A stretch of DNA of 64,000 bases from NCBI RefSeq assembly GCF_963966145.1, contig NC_091051.1:2666001-2730000 (forward strand), in the 5' to 3' direction. The translations under genes and the position numbers were made by a program. Within the stretch, counting starts at the first letter, position 1. The number at the start of each line of letters is the position of its first letter. Source of the stretch: Tenebrio molitor (Eukaryota; Arthropoda; Insecta; Coleoptera; Tenebrionidae). The notes beneath the pieces were generated by a model. That model saw only the letters and a program-made list of their open reading frames with translations, was not told the DNA's origin and searched no databases. Shown here piece by piece: positions 1 through 12,199 of this stretch.

Positions 1-105
1 ACGAGCGGTACCGTTCGGCTCGACGGACGCCACCTGGAACGCGGGGCCAATCAGGGGCGAGGCCGTGACTTACCCGACGCGAAATTTTCCGTTCGCCGGA
101 AACAT
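1..105 (-). other. possible start of a gene running off the left edge
   Basis: On the minus strand an ATG near 105 opens a frame (MFPANGKFRVG...). It can be spliced from a GTAAGT donor at 73 to an acceptor ending at 34 (TTCCAG) and then stays open to position 1. The implied intron is only about 40 bp, at the lower limit for an insect. The local GC content is higher than in the next 6 kb, which is what attracted attention. No domain can be recognised in so few residues, so this is a weak call. Confidence 0.2.
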
Positions 106-359
106 CACGCCACAACGATTTTCCCCAAATCCAACGCCGAAAAGGCAAACGGTTGCGCTATATCATCAAATATATTTTACAAAAACTTCCTTCGCTCTCA
201 TCGCTCAAGTCCGTACTCGACTCGAGACCTCGTGAAAATTGATGCGATGACGTCTTATCCGAACAAACAGATCTATTAACAAAATATTTGTTGACCAATT
301 GGTTTTCTTCTGGGGCTTCCGACTGTCCTCCTGGTCGCATCTACAAAATTTATAAAAAA

Positions 360-1510
360 TAACTCACGACGGAGAGTTTGTCGGGACTAAACCTGTTGTA
401 ACATACGTCAGAACCAATTTATAAAAGTCTAAATACAGGGTGTCCCAAAAATGGCATACTAACGGTGTACTACGGTGTAGAAGAGATTACCGTAAACGTC
501 AGAAAAATGTTTAAAACATTCTGTTGGACTTATTTGCGGATTTGGTGGTCTTTGAACGAGTAACATATTCTAAAATTTTCTTGCTTTTTGTAATTTTTTG
601 TACTCTCCATGTGCTCGTAAAGCTTGTCAGTTTCGAATTAAAAAAAATATATATGCAATATGATTATTTTCAAAATTTTTGTAAAATTCTGTAGCACCGT
701 AAAGAGGAAATAGATTTTTCACGAAAATTTGAAAAAACTTTCTCCTGGATGCAACAAACTTTCAGCTTTTTCCAGAAATGTATAGTAAAAACGTTTTAGA
801 TGTGGATTGTCGAACTCAAGGTCGCTTAAAACTTATGATTGAACTGTAACTTTGTGAGAAATCTCTCATAAATTCCAAATAGAGTGAATTCCAAAAACTC
901 ATTCAAAGTTCCGTCAAGTTGTCGCACTGATTATTGACAATGCTGTTCCAGTACTTTTCAATGTACTTGGTTGACCACCCTGCAGCAATACAAACCCCGC
1001 CAAATTTTTATGACAGTGCCAATTACAATTTGTCAACAATTCGAAAAAAATGGAAAAACAAAAGAGAGTAGTGCTTAAGGCCAGAGAAAAGGAAGCAATT
1101 GATTGTTCTAGTGAGATTTTCTGGTCTTTCTATTTAATGTTTCATGTCTATTTTAAATTTAACAACCCAACAACACCCAAAATAAATTTTGTTCTGACTG
1201 AAATGCGACAGAAACATCCAAATCATACATAACCTCACAAAAAATTAAGCATGTTGCACTTTCAATCAAAAGTTGTGTTTCAACTTTCAGCCAGGTACAT
1301 TGCGAATAATAATTTTCACAAATTGTGGCACTTGACACCACGGATGTTTGTGGAATCCTCTATACCTTTTAAGGGCGCCTAGTTACTTTTCCTGATAGTG
1401 CCAACTTAACGACAAGTCTCCAATTCACATCTATAACGTTCCGTCCATATTTGTGTAGAGTTTTAGTTATTTTTTAAGTTTTTGGTTTGTTTGTTTTTTT
1501 TTTTGCATAT
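360..1510. other. AT-rich intergenic sequence
   Basis: No coding signal is seen. A CAGGGTGTCCC end occurs at about 437, the usual end of TA-flanked insect MITEs, but I could not find its matching inverted end nearby, so it may be a truncated element. Confidence 0.5.
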
Positions 1511-1511
1511 A

Positions 1512-1944
1512 CAGGGTGATTCATGCAAACTTTAACCGGTGGTAGATTCCAATCCCTAGACACTCTTACAAAAATGTCTAGGTTCTAAAGTTAAAGTTGT
1601 TGAAGACTACTACCACCTTTTAAGAACTGCAGATAAATGAAACAAACGCTTTTACGTTGAAACAAACTGTCAGGCATTGTTGTCAAAATGAAACTAAAGC
1701 GAACTTTATATGTAATACCATTATTTTTTCTATAGCAACAATTGTTTGCTTCTATTATGACATTCGTGACATTTGTTATTCATTGGATGTAAAGTGGAAT
1801 AATTTAGCGAAGAATGGCATTTACTAGTAGTGAAATTTTTTTATCAATTTTTGATGTATGACTCAAAATTTTAATGTCAAGAGCCTTTTGAGACCGGAAT
1901 CTGCCACTGGTTAAAATATTTATGAAACTATATGAATCACCCTG
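1512..1944. mobile_element. TA-flanked MITE (CAGGGTGATTCAT ends)
   Basis: The element begins CAGGGTGATTCATG and ends with its inverted complement (CATGAATCACCCTG-like, reading ATGAATCACCCTG). It is flanked by TA on both sides. A second block of inverted similarity lies inside (TTTAACCGGTGGTAGATTCC against GGAATCTGCCACTGGTTAAA). It has no coding capacity. The TA duplication suggests a non-autonomous Tc1/mariner-type element. Confidence 0.8.
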
Positions 1945-1949
1945 TATAT

Positions 1950-2544
1950 ATGTATTTTGCGAATGCTAACAAACATATTTATATTTAATTCCTAAAGGTC
2001 TTTTCTGTTTGTATTTCTTTGTCTTGCTACGAGTAAGTACCTCACTGATCTCTCTGGTACACCATAGAAATCAGTGGTGTACTTCCACAAAAATTTTTGA
2101 TTTGGATTTTTTTTCTTTTGGAAAACTTTTGTTAAATACGTTAGAGATTTTAAAAAATTGGGATTTCTAATTCAGGAATCATCTTGTACATACAATTCTT
2201 CATTTATTTTCAAGCTATGTACGAGTATTTTCTTCACTCTGCTCTAAGATAAAATTCAGAGAAAAAATTTCTCAACAAAATATAAGAAATTTTGTTTAAA
2301 AAGCGCACCAACTTTCAATTTTTCTAAAAATTATAAACAGTTTTCTTCTTTCTTCTTTAGTCATATTGTAAAGACACTACTCTTGCTAAGTCTAAAAAAA
2401 CCCTCTCGTTTCAGCAGTTTTTTTTTTTGTAAAAATTCCAATTCAAGGATTTTTTTGGAGATGAATTTGTTGCATCTAAAAATTTGTCGCTTATTTTTTC
2501 TTATCAACTTCTAATCTAACACATTTTAATCAATTTAAAAAATA
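1950..2544. other. AT-rich intergenic sequence
   Basis: I see only T-rich runs and short chance ORFs; no gene or repeat is supported. Confidence 0.5.
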
Positions 2545-2690
2545 TAACAGGTGTTCAATTGAAAAGTTCATCGAATTGACTATGACTTTATTTTTTAAGA
2601 GACAACAACATCGTAAATTAAGTTGGTTAGACAAAGATAGCGACAAAGATCAAAGGCAATTCGATGAACTTTTCAATTGAACACATGTTA
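2545..2690. repeat. 146-bp near-palindromic MITE
   Basis: Starts TAACAGGTGTTCAATTGAAA and ends with TTTCAATTGAACACATGTTA. The arms of about 35 bp are nearly perfect inverted repeats, including AAGTTCATCGAATTG against CAATTCGATGAACTT. There is no ORF. It is a compact foldback element. Confidence 0.75.
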
Positions 2691-3010
2691 TTTTCATTGA
2701 TATTCAAAAAATACTTTTTTCTCAATTGGAAAAAAAAACAAAGTTGTCTAAAAAGATATTATGTAGATACTTACGATTTTTTTTCTTTTACAAATGTCAT
2801 TAGGATTCGACTTTCTCTTGCTAGCTTTACAAAAAAAAAACTCCTAACGAGCGTTTTAAACTCATCCCATAAAGACCCCAATTTACACACAAACTCGTTA
2901 AATAAACTACTGTTTTTTCAAAATCCAAAATATATTTTTTATACAACTGACATTAAAAGTAACGTTTTTAGTGGAAGCTAATTTGATTAAAAATTGCTCT
3001 TTATAACTTA

Positions 3011-3427
3011 CCGTGTTAAAAGTATTTTTTACACTAGTAAAAAAAAAACTTTTAACACTAGTTATTTTTTATTTATTTATAAATGTTAAAGTGGCTCTAT
3101 TTGCCGCTTTTTCAATATCTGCGGGAAATCTGTGGTCGATATCGTTAACGTCGTTTTCTTTGAATTCCATGTTTACGAATGCAATAATGTGGAATTGAAA
3201 GTGTTTTACAAAACGTTATGAAAACTTTTTTGACGTTTCTAATGAACAAATGTCAATACAAGACTAGCTACCTGATTTTTGCCGTAGAAATTAAAATAAA
3301 CATCAAAAATACGACTGCGTTTTTTAATGCAATGCAAACCAGTTGTATAAAAAATAGATGTATGATGGACGTGTTAAAAGTGATTTTATTTTGTTCGTTT
3401 TGTTCGTTTTGTTCTTACTTTTAACAC
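3011..3427. repeat. region of repeated GTGTTAAAAGT / ACTTTTAACAC motifs
   Basis: GTGTTAAAAGTA at about 3013 and ACTTTTAACAC at about 3047 form one hairpin. The same pair recurs at about 3371 and 3415, giving an outer inverted repeat of about 410 bp. It looks like a small decayed inverted-repeat element. The ORFs inside are low-complexity and not convincing. Confidence 0.4.
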
Positions 3428-3877
3428 TTACATCATAAATAACTACATATTTTTTTCGACAAAACTCGACAGTACAAAAATCTTCTTTTAGTTTTCTTTT
3501 CATATTAATACTCTGCCTTGTAATTCCAAAACAGAATTTTAATTTTTGAAAAAATCAAATTTTTCTAGACCAACAAATTTCTTGCAGATCATTTTCTTCA
3601 ACCAAACTTTTTTACCTTGCTTTTAAGTTGTTTTTGTCAATTTTTGAACCGATCTGTTCTTATTTTTATTTTGAATCTTGTTTTCTATTTTGTCTTACAC
3701 ACTTCCCCATCTTGTCTTCCTAATCGCACAAAAAAATATATCAAAGGAAAAAATGTGGTGCAAGACTTCGGGACTGAGAATCTTCTTGCAGATTCTTGCA
3801 AAATCAATGTAAAATTCTACAATTTTTGCTTCGAATGAAGCACTAATGACACTTGAAATTCACCATTTAACTCGCAG

Positions 3878-4074
3878 GTACAGTTCGGGACACGGAATTT
3901 CGGGCATCATTAACTTTCTCGTCACTTCAAAAAATTGCGATGTAAATCACTCTTTATTGTCAACGTGACATTCAAAAGTCAAATTTTGAAATTTATTTTC
4001 TGTCCACGTCAGTCGCATGTCAGTGATTGAGTATATTGACAGTGATGCCCGAAATTCCGTGTCTCGAACTGTAC
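3878..4074. mobile_element. 197-bp foldback MITE
   Basis: Left arm GTACAGTTCGGGACACGG continues with AATTTCGGGCATCA. The right arm is its complement (TGATGCCCGAAATTCCGTGT then CTCGAACTGTAC). The arms are about 33 bp with very few mismatches and there is no coding capacity. Confidence 0.8.
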
Positions 4075-4079
4075 AAGAG

Positions 4080-6220
4080 AAAAACAATTTTTACAAAAAT
4101 TCCAAAACACAACCTTTCTAACAATAATTTTTTGTCCACCACCGAATAACTATCCTGTAAATTTTTTTAGCAAAAGATGATCGACGAGGCACTCAAGATT
4201 TAATGCATTTTAAAGCCATAACTCGTTTTAACAGCGTCGAATGCCATATTTAATCGCCCATAAGATTACTCAACCATACATTTCGTCTTTGTTGAATCAA
4301 ATAAAACCTCTCATTTTTACCATCATCGAGTCAACTACGTTGTAAATCCGATATGGAAGAGCTGAAAATTTATTTGTTTGTTCCCGACTTTTGTAACAGT
4401 AAAGTTCATCGAACGTTGCTCTCCGATTCGGTATCTTATCCAAACGGTAAAAACAATGTTACAGGATAGAAAAAAAAACTGACCGTAATAAGAAGAAATT
4501 CAAGAAATATAAATCAGTCAAAAATAAATAAAACGGAAGGGGTCCAGATTTTTTCTTCAATTTTCTCGTACGTACCGAGTGAATAATTAATAAGAGAGTC
4601 ATGTCAGCGTTGGCAATAATATATTTAAGCACCATCGATTTTCTATCATCGTATCCACTCATCAAAATTAATATAAATTTGTAATAAACCAGCAATAACG
4701 ACGAAAATTATGTTGGTTCATTATCGTAACAATAATTATTTCCAATGAAATTCCAATTTTCTGCTATAAATATGTATTCCACAAAAATGATACATCATGA
4801 CGTTGGTGTTTAATGTCAGAATGATATTTTGCTATTGTTCAGAACGTGTCAGACAGTATTTTCATGTTGTTATGCGGCAGTCATTCCTCGCAACTATGTT
4901 GCCATTACAGGTTTCCCGTAAATGCATAACGATGTAAAACTCAATTAATTTTGTATAAATTCCCACTTTAGATAATTACCACATTAGAATCTAGAACTGA
5001 TATTGCGACCGCTTTTTAGCCGACCTATTATGCAAAAATTCTTCAGAAAAAGTAGAACGAACAATTTTGGACAATTCAGAAGATTATTATTCCTCAGTCG
5101 ATATTTTACGACCACCGTCTGCCAGTTCTATTTCACGAGACTTCTCGGAACTGCGATAGAGATAAAGAGTTTCTCCGAAGAGAAAAAATTGGTATTTTCT
5201 TGATAGAAATCGAACGTGAGGGGCTCTCGAAAGTTCCCGTTTGTAACTGAGGAATTAAAAAACAAGCCTAGACTTGCATAATGATTTTGCGGATCGCATT
5301 TCGCAACATCGGGGCCGAATCGATACCCCAGGTGACGACGATTCGGTACCGCGAGTCCCACTCCGTCGGTGGTAAATCACAATTATGGTAATAACGTGTT
5401 AGAATGGGGCCGGTTTATTGTCCGAGTGCTCGCCGCAATCCCAATTGATTCGAGTGGATGAGATACGATTGTCCCTCTGGAACATGGCACAATTCCAGAT
5501 TAATATCGTGCCTGGAAGCCAATAAATCATCGCGGCTCGTTACAGTGGAGCACTGGGCCAGACACAGGACCGTCCTCGAAATGTAGTTGCACGGATCGAT
5601 CCGACACTCGTCCGGAAGCGGTGAAGTGCGATCGGCATGGGCGGCCCCCTTTCAATAAAGTGCGATTCGTCAGGACCGTTCGCAATAAAGGAGGCGACAA
5701 GGTAAAAACGGCACATGTGCGGCACGTGTGCCTGGATTATTGGGAAGGCGGCTGACACCCCAAGTGAAAGGAGATATTTAAAGAGTAGGAAGTGCAATAT
5801 GGCCCCCTCGCTTGACCATATGACGGGGGCCAAGTCGACCCACCTGTCAAACGCGACGTGCTCGTTCAACTATAAGACAACCCCAACGTGTTCCTTGTAA
5901 TTGATAACGGCTCATTTTTGCCCCAACCACTCCGCTCGAGACATTTCCAACGTACTGAACCTTACCTACCAATATTGAACTGACCTGGGTGCTCCCAGAT
6001 GGACTCCACCGAGTCTCGACCCTACACCTTCAGTTTCACCCCCACGAGCTAAAATGCAAAAAATACAGTTTTTCAACAACAATTCCGTCGATTTTCACCC
6101 TTAAATCGCATTTACGGCAAAAATGTAAAAGTGTCAGGAGTGACATTTGAGTGTCAATCTGTCATACCACTCGCGAAATTCTCACGACGCCACAATATTT
6201 TATTTGGTTCATTTTGGTAA
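4080..6220. other. intergenic region
   Basis: 4.1-5.0 kb is AT-rich without recognisable features. 5.2-6.2 kb is richer in GC and could hold regulatory or untranslated sequence of the gene at 6.5 kb, but I found no coding exon on either strand. Confidence 0.4.
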
Positions 6221-6543
6221 ATTAATTGTACTGGGGCGAAGTTTGTAAGGGGGAGGTGAACAATTTGCGGCAAAATTTAGCATTTGAAACGAAACCGCCG
6301 CCGGTGTCTGAAGTTACGTCTGACGCACGCTGCTGAAAATTGTGACGTAACCTCAACCACGGCGTGTGTTTATTTGTAATTTTTTTTGCGCTTGTAGCCG
6401 CCAAACTCGGGGAAACCGGTACAAAGCGTGCCCCCATTGTTTTGTAGGAGCATAGGAGACCGTTCCACTTGCGAAAATAGGTTTTTTCGCCGACCTCTCG
6501 ACCGACCTAACCTCAACGTGTCAAAGTTTCTCTTCCAGTTTTC

Positions 6544-7619
6544 ATGGGATTTATCGAAGATGAGCTGTTGGAAGTCAGGAAATTGTGCGAAAACGTCGTC
6601 CCGGGTAGCCGACTCGTCTCTTGCGTCAAGACAATGGTGCGGGCCGAAATAAAAAGGACAGAATTCAAGACGCTGATCGTGTGCATCCAGTTCACTGACA
6701 CCTACCCCAACACCCCGCTGTTGGTCGAGCTGAAGTCGAAGACGCTGTCTGAGAAGTTGTTGCAGGGGTTGACGAACGTGTGCGAGCGCGAGGCCAAGAA
6801 ATATCTGGGCAAGGCGCAAGTGCTCAATGTTATCAAATTCCTGAGGAATTTCGTCGACGAGAACCCGCTGTGTTGCTGTTACGACGAGATAAATTATTTG
6901 AAGAAGGCGCTGAGCGAGTGCGACGAGTTGAAGTTGAAGCAGAAGTCGTCGAGTATCGCCGTCAAGGTGCTCAACAAAAGTTATTATTTGAGCTGCAGGG
7001 TCGTGGTTCCAGATGACTACCCCAACAAGCCAGTCGAGTGAGTGGAGTCAAATGTGTGACTCGTCTAATCGGAGATTTGTAGCGTACAAGACGTCACGAC
7101 GAATTTCTCGCCGGCGTTTAATCGCCACATGGTGGGACAGGCTAAGGAAATAGCGCGGAAATGTGTGGAGCCCCCCGTCAAGAAAAAACCGAACGACCCC
7201 CCGTTCAAACCGGCACCTTCGCTCCGAAAATCCGTCGACTTTTTGATCGACTGCGTCAAGCGCATCCCCTCCGAGAACTGCCAGTTCTGCAACAAACTCT
7301 GCTTCCCCCAAGACCCCCGAGTATTAATTAGCCCCCCACAGAAAGCTATCGCTCGCTAATAACCAATTTGTAGCAACTCGAAATAGACGAGCACTCCCCC
7401 AAACACATCGAGAGAGTCTACTGCGGACATTTGTTCCACCAAGACTGCTTCTTTAAATTCATGAAAGCGCCCCCTTTCGGCAACAAGAAGTGCAAGGCTT
7501 GTGGCATGCGGATCTTCCACTTCAAGTGGTCGCTCTCTGACAGGCTGGCCGAGGAGAGGTGGGCCCACGAGCAGGCCCGCGAGAGGGAGCTCCAAGAGGT
7601 CACCGATTTTTTAAACTAG
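6544..7619 (+). CDS. RWD-domain and RING-finger protein (putative E3 ubiquitin ligase)
   Basis: Three exons: 6544-7037, 7083-7320 and 7374-7619, with short introns of 45 and 53 bp, giving 325 aa. The first intron has a GTGAGT donor and a TTGTAG acceptor; the second uses a GTATTA donor. Residues 1-110 look like an RWD domain (TDTYPNTP, the YPxxxP turn). A second such turn (PDDYPNKPV, about 158-166) suggests a second RWD-like module. The C-terminus carries a RING: C231-x2-C234, then C261-x-H263-x2-H266-x2-C269, then C284-x2-C287. Proteins combining RWD and RING (for example the RNF25 type) are ubiquitin ligases, so ligase activity is inferred. It ends in a charged helix (RLAEERWAHEQARERE). The start is the first ATG after TTCCAGTTTTC; an upstream 5'UTR intron is possible. 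The exact family member was not recognised. Confidence 0.85.
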
Positions 7620-7655
7620 ACTAGTTAACTTTAAGATTTGTCCGATGTTAATCTT

Positions 7656-7664
7656 CATGAATAA
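7656..7664 (+). terminator. polyadenylation signal of the RWD-RING gene
   Basis: AATAAA lies in TGAATAAAATG about 40 bp after the stop codon, a normal place for the poly(A) signal. Confidence 0.6.
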
Positions 7665-7669
7665 AATGA

Positions 7670-8267
7670 TTCACAACTGGCGCAACATTATTTACACCAA
7701 CAATTGAAACTGCACCGGTGACTCATCGAACAAATATACATTTCTCCCGCAATCAAGGTCAAATCTACTTAAGTCTAGTAATGCACTTTCATTTGTTGGT
7801 TGCATACGCCACGTGTCCGTCGCGACCAATCCAATCACGACAGGAAGACTTCGGTCGCGTTGAGTGCAATCGGGTCAAGTCGACTGTCTGTACAGTCTGT
7901 CAGTCGAAGTGATCAGATTAAAGAAATTTTTATCGCATTAAAAACACAATTTTGTTTTTGCGCACACAAGAACGTTATCTCCGAACAGATAATCGGAACG
8001 GGTCGAGACTAGTTGTGCGAAGAATCTTGCGCAGGTTTCCACGAAACTGTGTAATTCCCCGAACGTGACCTCGAACTGGTGCGGGCGTGTTTGTGAGTGA
8101 AGTGCCTCAAACCGGACAAAAGGTAAAAAATTTGCAAATGTAAAAGAAACTGTAATTTGAACGAGAGGTAATCGTAATAAGTGGCGAGGCGATAACGTGC
8201 GCGACCGAATTATCTAATCAGAATGGTTATCAATTGGAATGGGAGACAAAGCAGAATTTTTACAATA
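7670..8267. other. intergenic, possible 5' non-coding exon on the plus strand
   Basis: A GGTTGCATA motif shared with the spacers of the Ly6 cluster lies at about 7798. TGTCAGTCGAAGTG at about 7898 resembles an arthropod initiator. ACAAAAGGTAAAAA at about 8117 could be a donor. No coding exon follows nearby, so any transcript here is speculative. Confidence 0.25.
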
Positions 8268-8278
8268 AATGTTTATTT

Positions 8279-8685
8279 TCACCAGGCCCTGTTACACAGA
8301 TCTTCTTCGCAGATGTAGCAGTGGCCTCCTAGCCTGTTCACCGTGTTGCAATTTTGTTCGAGGAGTTGCGTCCTGACGTTGCAGGTTTTCTGCTGGTAGA
8401 CTCGCCCTAAAAGTGCGCTATTAATTTCGATTTTTGTCAAATTCGATTGGTAGTACCGGACAGCACCATGCTGCTTGATATGCAGATGTTGTCGTCGGAA
8501 AAGCTGGTGGGGCACTTCTCTCTCGTGAATCCCCTACAGTTGGGACTTTGACAGTTGTAGCATTCTGTCACTCCCCCTTCGGCTGGAATAAAAATTGTGA
8601 CGTAGACTTACGGGGCGATTGGTGATTACGCACCTAGAGAGTAGACGCAATAGAGGACGAAAACGAAAGTTAGTGAAGTCTTCAT
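8279..8685 (-). CDS. Ly6/three-finger secreted protein, copy A
   Basis: Three exons on the minus strand: 8634-8685, 8457-8582 and 8279-8406, both introns in phase 1, giving 101 aa. Exon 1 encodes a signal peptide (MKTSLTFVFVLYCVYS). The mature part has ten cysteines in the Ly6 order: CYNC, NC, KC, IC, then TC, NC and the closing HCYIC-x2-DLCN. The protein stops at RAW directly after the LCN, so there is no room for a GPI-anchor signal and it is predicted to be secreted. An AATAAA overlaps the region just after the stop. In insects this superfamily includes Boudin and Quiver/Sleepless, but I cannot assign an ortholog. This is the right-to-left last gene of the cluster and is more diverged from B and C than they are from each other. 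Confidence 0.85.
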
Positions 8686-8728
8686 GTTGCGATGCTGGTT
8701 GGAACTGGGTTCCAGATTGAAGAATTCT

Positions 8729-8738
8729 GTTTTTAAAC
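8729..8738 (-). promoter_or_regulatory. TATA-like box of Ly6 copy A
   Basis: GTTTAAAAAC on the minus strand lies about 48 bp before the ATG, at the same place as in the other intact copies. Confidence 0.55.
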
Positions 8739-8739
8739 A

Positions 8740-9051
8740 CTTGTCTGTTGTTTGTTTGTGATTTTGCCATCTTCTCGGTAATCTCGGCACAACAGTTCGC
8801 GAAAGGGTTTAAGTTGTGGAAACGGGGATTTACTTAATAGGTCGAGTTTACACACGGTTGCAAAACATGTGATCCGGTTTTTCCGACTTTCTACTGTTGT
8901 CGAGTTCCGATTTCGCAAGACAAGAAAGTAAAATGGCGCCAGTGCCGCCAGTTATCACCACCCGGCTGCTGTTATCTATCCATCAATATTTGTATAATTT
9001 TTAATTGTTGTTGCAGGCAGTTAACCTTTGTTGTTATTCATTAACAAAATC
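8740..9051. other. upstream region of Ly6 copy A
   Basis: No coding sequence is seen. The region is the presumed promoter and spacer of copy A. Confidence 0.4.
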
Positions 9052-9304
9052 TACCGGGTGATTTTAAATGATTGTGTCTTTTTTCTTAAGTTGGGAACAT
9101 TTTTCATAAATTATTTTGGCAAACTTGATACCTTAATCAACACATTGGCGTACGTCATTTTGACATTTTATGTATTCATAAATTGTGTCAAATACGCGAG
9201 GACGCCTATGTTTATGTCAACTATCACATTAGAAAGCAGAATAACCAACAATAATATTAACCAACCTATGAAAAAAAGTCACATTCATTTAAAATCACCC
9301 GGTA
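9052..9304. mobile_element. 253-bp MITE with TACCGGGTGATTTTAAATGA ends
   Basis: The left end TACCGGGTGATTTTAAATGA is matched at the right end by TCATTTAAAATCACCCGGTA. The apparent ORF across it is not protein-like. Confidence 0.8.
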
Positions 9305-9356
9305 TATTAAATATTATGCATATCCAAGATGCCTATCTCAATGCATATCTATAGGT

Positions 9357-10402
9357 ATGCCGTTCACGATTATTTTAAACACGCAGGAGGCCGCGATATT
9401 TTTTTGTTAGATTGGCGTCAGGTCCTGTCATATGACGTTTCGTATTTAAACATTCGCATTGTTGTCAATTCCGTCATTAATTTAGTTAATACGAATTTAC
9501 CCAGAACTGCCCTACAAATATGTATGTTTCATTTCAATTACAATTTTACGATTATTGTTCCTAATGCGTTCAATTATTTAAAAAATGTAACAAATTGGGA
9601 GCAGTGTTCGGTTGAATTATAACCTAAAATAGGTAGCGTTTTTAAATTCATCAACTTTTTGCGGTGAATTTCAACATTGGTGGACTGTCAATCATAAGTT
9701 TTTTTTTGTGTTGAACACTTATGTTGTGCAAAAATGTGATGAATAGGGAAACGGATTTGGTGGAAAACTGATGACAGTGATGACTGTGCTGACTGGTGCT
9801 GACGTCATGACACCTGAAGTGTAAACATAACCTAAACATTTTTTAATTTTCGGCGATTATTATTATTATATGAATAAATATGTGCGACATTATTCTTCTT
9901 GGGACCATAATATTGGTAAAACGGATTGCAATGCCTTTGGAAAATTCATCAGATGATGATTTATTAACTTCCTCTGATGAAGAAATTATTTTAAACAGAA
10001 GAAAGACTCATGAAAAAATTAGAGGATACGTAAATAATGTTGCACTTTTCCAGTTTTTCCCTCGCTTTGCTTTGACATTGACAGTTTGACTTCGACAAAC
10101 TATTTTGACATTTCCCCCACTATTCGTCCACCAAACAACCAACTCCCATTGTAGATGGGAAAGGTGAATTTTGGTTGAGCCCAACATGAAATTTTTGGTG
10201 AATAAAGAAACGTCTTTTCTTAAGCTCAACATAAATCTAACAGTAATATAACAACGTTTTGGTAGAAAACTGATTCCACCGATTGATCCATCGATGAATT
10301 TAAAAACGCTCTCATAGATTTATTAAGACAAATCACAATACTGCCAACTAAAATGTCAGATTTTCATAGATAGTCCGAATTTGAAATAATCGTGAATGGT
10401 TT
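9357..10402. mobile_element. degenerate DNA transposon, PIF/Harbinger-like
   Basis: Inverted ends GTTCACGATTATTTTAAA (about 9362) and TTTGAAATAATCGTGAATGG (about 10380) enclose about 1.05 kb. Inside, a plus-strand ORF from about 9880 reads MPLENSSDDDLLTSSDEEII followed by LNRRKTHEKIRGYVN. This resembles the acidic N-terminus of PIF/Harbinger transposases and is then cut off. The catalytic part is missing, so the element is non-autonomous. The superfamily is inferred from the peptide style and was not confirmed by a target-site duplication. Confidence 0.5.
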
Positions 10403-11620
10403 ATAACAATATAATTCCCATTTATTCCTAGAAGCTCTTGCTCAAGTTGTCAATAACCGTATTTATTACAATTACCTACAATGGCTAAAAATACGGGCGA
10501 TCAGGGACTGTTTGAGTTGGTAATACTGAATTTTATTTTTAAATGGTACAACTGGAGTAACTTCCGGTTGTTGACGGCTTGACACTGAAAATAATTATAT
10601 TGTTCTGGACTTCGAATTGAATTTCTTTCTACCGTTAATTTTTTTTCTCACAATTTAACATTTTGTCACTGTTAATATTACGCCAGATATCTGTCAAATT
10701 AAACCAACAAAACAATAAAACATATCTGGTTGCAGTGTTGAAAATAGGCGAATAAAAAATGTTTCTTAATTGTGTTGCCAACATAAACAACCCTTGATTA
10801 CCTCATAGTTCAGTGGAATTTTTAATTCGAGAGACGTATTGTTGGTTGCATACGTAGCTTTGATGTTTCTGAGTGTTATTTTAGGAGTTTCTTTAATGAG
10901 TTCGTGTGTAAATTTGTTTTTTTTTTTTGGCATGAGTGGGCCGTTTTAAAACCCGAGTGAAACGAGCGTTTTAAAGGGCCACGAGTGCCAAAAAAGGCCT
11001 AATTTAGACACGAACAAGTTGAATACAACGACTTTTTTTGTTCGACGAATCCCTTAAAGGCTCCAAATCGCTTAAAACCTTTAAAATTAGCTTGACGTTT
11101 CGTTTTGACAAGTTGTGACATTTATCAAAATCCGTTCACACAGGAGAAAATTCTCAAATTTTGACAGCGAACAAAAAATGAATTGAAACATTTTAAAAAT
11201 TTACTAATTCGAGGCAAAAAATCGTTTTTAATTAGTTTTAATCTTAAAGTAAAATGTGGATATTTATTAAGAAGAAGCAACGAACTTCAAAAATCATAAA
11301 ATTCCGTTTTGGAATTTTTATCAATGATCTTTTCGATAATCAGTTTTTTTTTTAATTCGTCAAACATCCTGATAAATCGTTTTGTTATTTAATTCAATTG
11401 CGCAATCACGTCAAAGTGTTATCTCCAAATTAGGATATTGTGGGCCAAAAATCAACAGTTTTGTTGATAACTGCAGAATCAAATGTGTAATCAGAAATCA
11501 ATCAACAATAAGATTTTCGCAAAGATAATTTTTATTTAATAATAAAAGTCCTATCTCTCTCGGTGGAACAATTTTTAACAAAGGACGAATACATTCTTCC
11601 AGTTTTTATTGTATTTGTTA
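10403..11620. other. spacer between Ly6 copies A and B
   Basis: Contains the shared GTTGGTTGCATA motif at about 10848. An imperfect hairpin at about 10930-10995 has TTGGCATGAGTGGGCC against GGGCCACGAGTGCCAA. From about 11440 onward the sequence parallels 12960 onward (same AGATTTTCGCAAAGAT block), marking the start of the B/C tandem duplication. No gene is seen. Confidence 0.5.
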
Positions 11621-11624
11621 ATTT

Positions 11625-12147
11625 TTACCACGCCTCGTTACAGAGATCATCCTGGCACATGTAACAATTTCCTCCCAATAATTGGTTGACGGTCACACAA
11701 TTTTCTACCACCTGTGTCGTGCTAAAAACGCACTCTTTTCGCTGCAATAATACACCTAAAATACAACGATTAAAACTCAGTTTCACAAACTAAATCGAAA
11801 AATACCATTTGCCACAAAACTACTGGACCAGCAAGTGTCTTCCGCTGAACACTCTTGCTTTGAGAGTGTCCCACAGTTGGAGTTTAGGCACTTGTAGCAT
11901 TGCAATGCTCTAACTGTAAGTTAAAATTAATAGAGAAAAACTTAGGTACACATCTATGTAATTTTAATTTGTGCGTAGAGTACGCTCAAATCAAGAAGTA
12001 CATGGGCGGTTCTGTGATTAACATGACGACCAGTTAGACTGGAGATCAAGTGATGTGTTGATGTGTATTTTTCTTTTGAGCACGCTCTACTTTACCTTCG
12101 GAGAAGAAGAAACACAGAACAAACGCGAAAATCAGTAGAGCTTTCAT
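11625..12147 (-). CDS. Ly6/three-finger secreted protein, copy B
   Basis: Exons 12096-12147, 11806-11913 and 11625-11755, both introns phase 1, giving 96 aa. The signal peptide is MKALLIFAFVLCFFFSEG. The mature protein has the full ten-cysteine pattern (CYKC, NC, EC, TC, EC, NC, CYMC-x2-DLCN) and ends in EAW with no GPI tail. Intron 2 is 50 bp; intron 1 is 182 bp. It is the closest relative of copy C: exon 1 differs by about one base, and the flanks and introns are also alike, which indicates a recent tandem duplication of about 1.5 kb. It is expected to be secreted; the ligand is unknown. Confidence 0.85.
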
Positions 12148-12187
12148 TTTGAATCGTCTTGTGACTGGTGGTGTATTGTGCCGTCGA

Positions 12188-12197
12188 CCTTTTAAAT
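12188..12197 (-). promoter_or_regulatory. TATA-like box of Ly6 copy B
   Basis: TTTAAAAGG on the minus strand lies about 45 bp before the ATG. A GATA-type site (CTTGATAAGG, 12281-12290) lies about 90 bp further upstream. Confidence 0.6.
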
Positions 12198-12199
12198 TG

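Noticed and set aside
437..1000. Possible MITE from the CAGGGTGTCCC end
   Set aside because: No matching inverted end was found, so only one end is mentioned.
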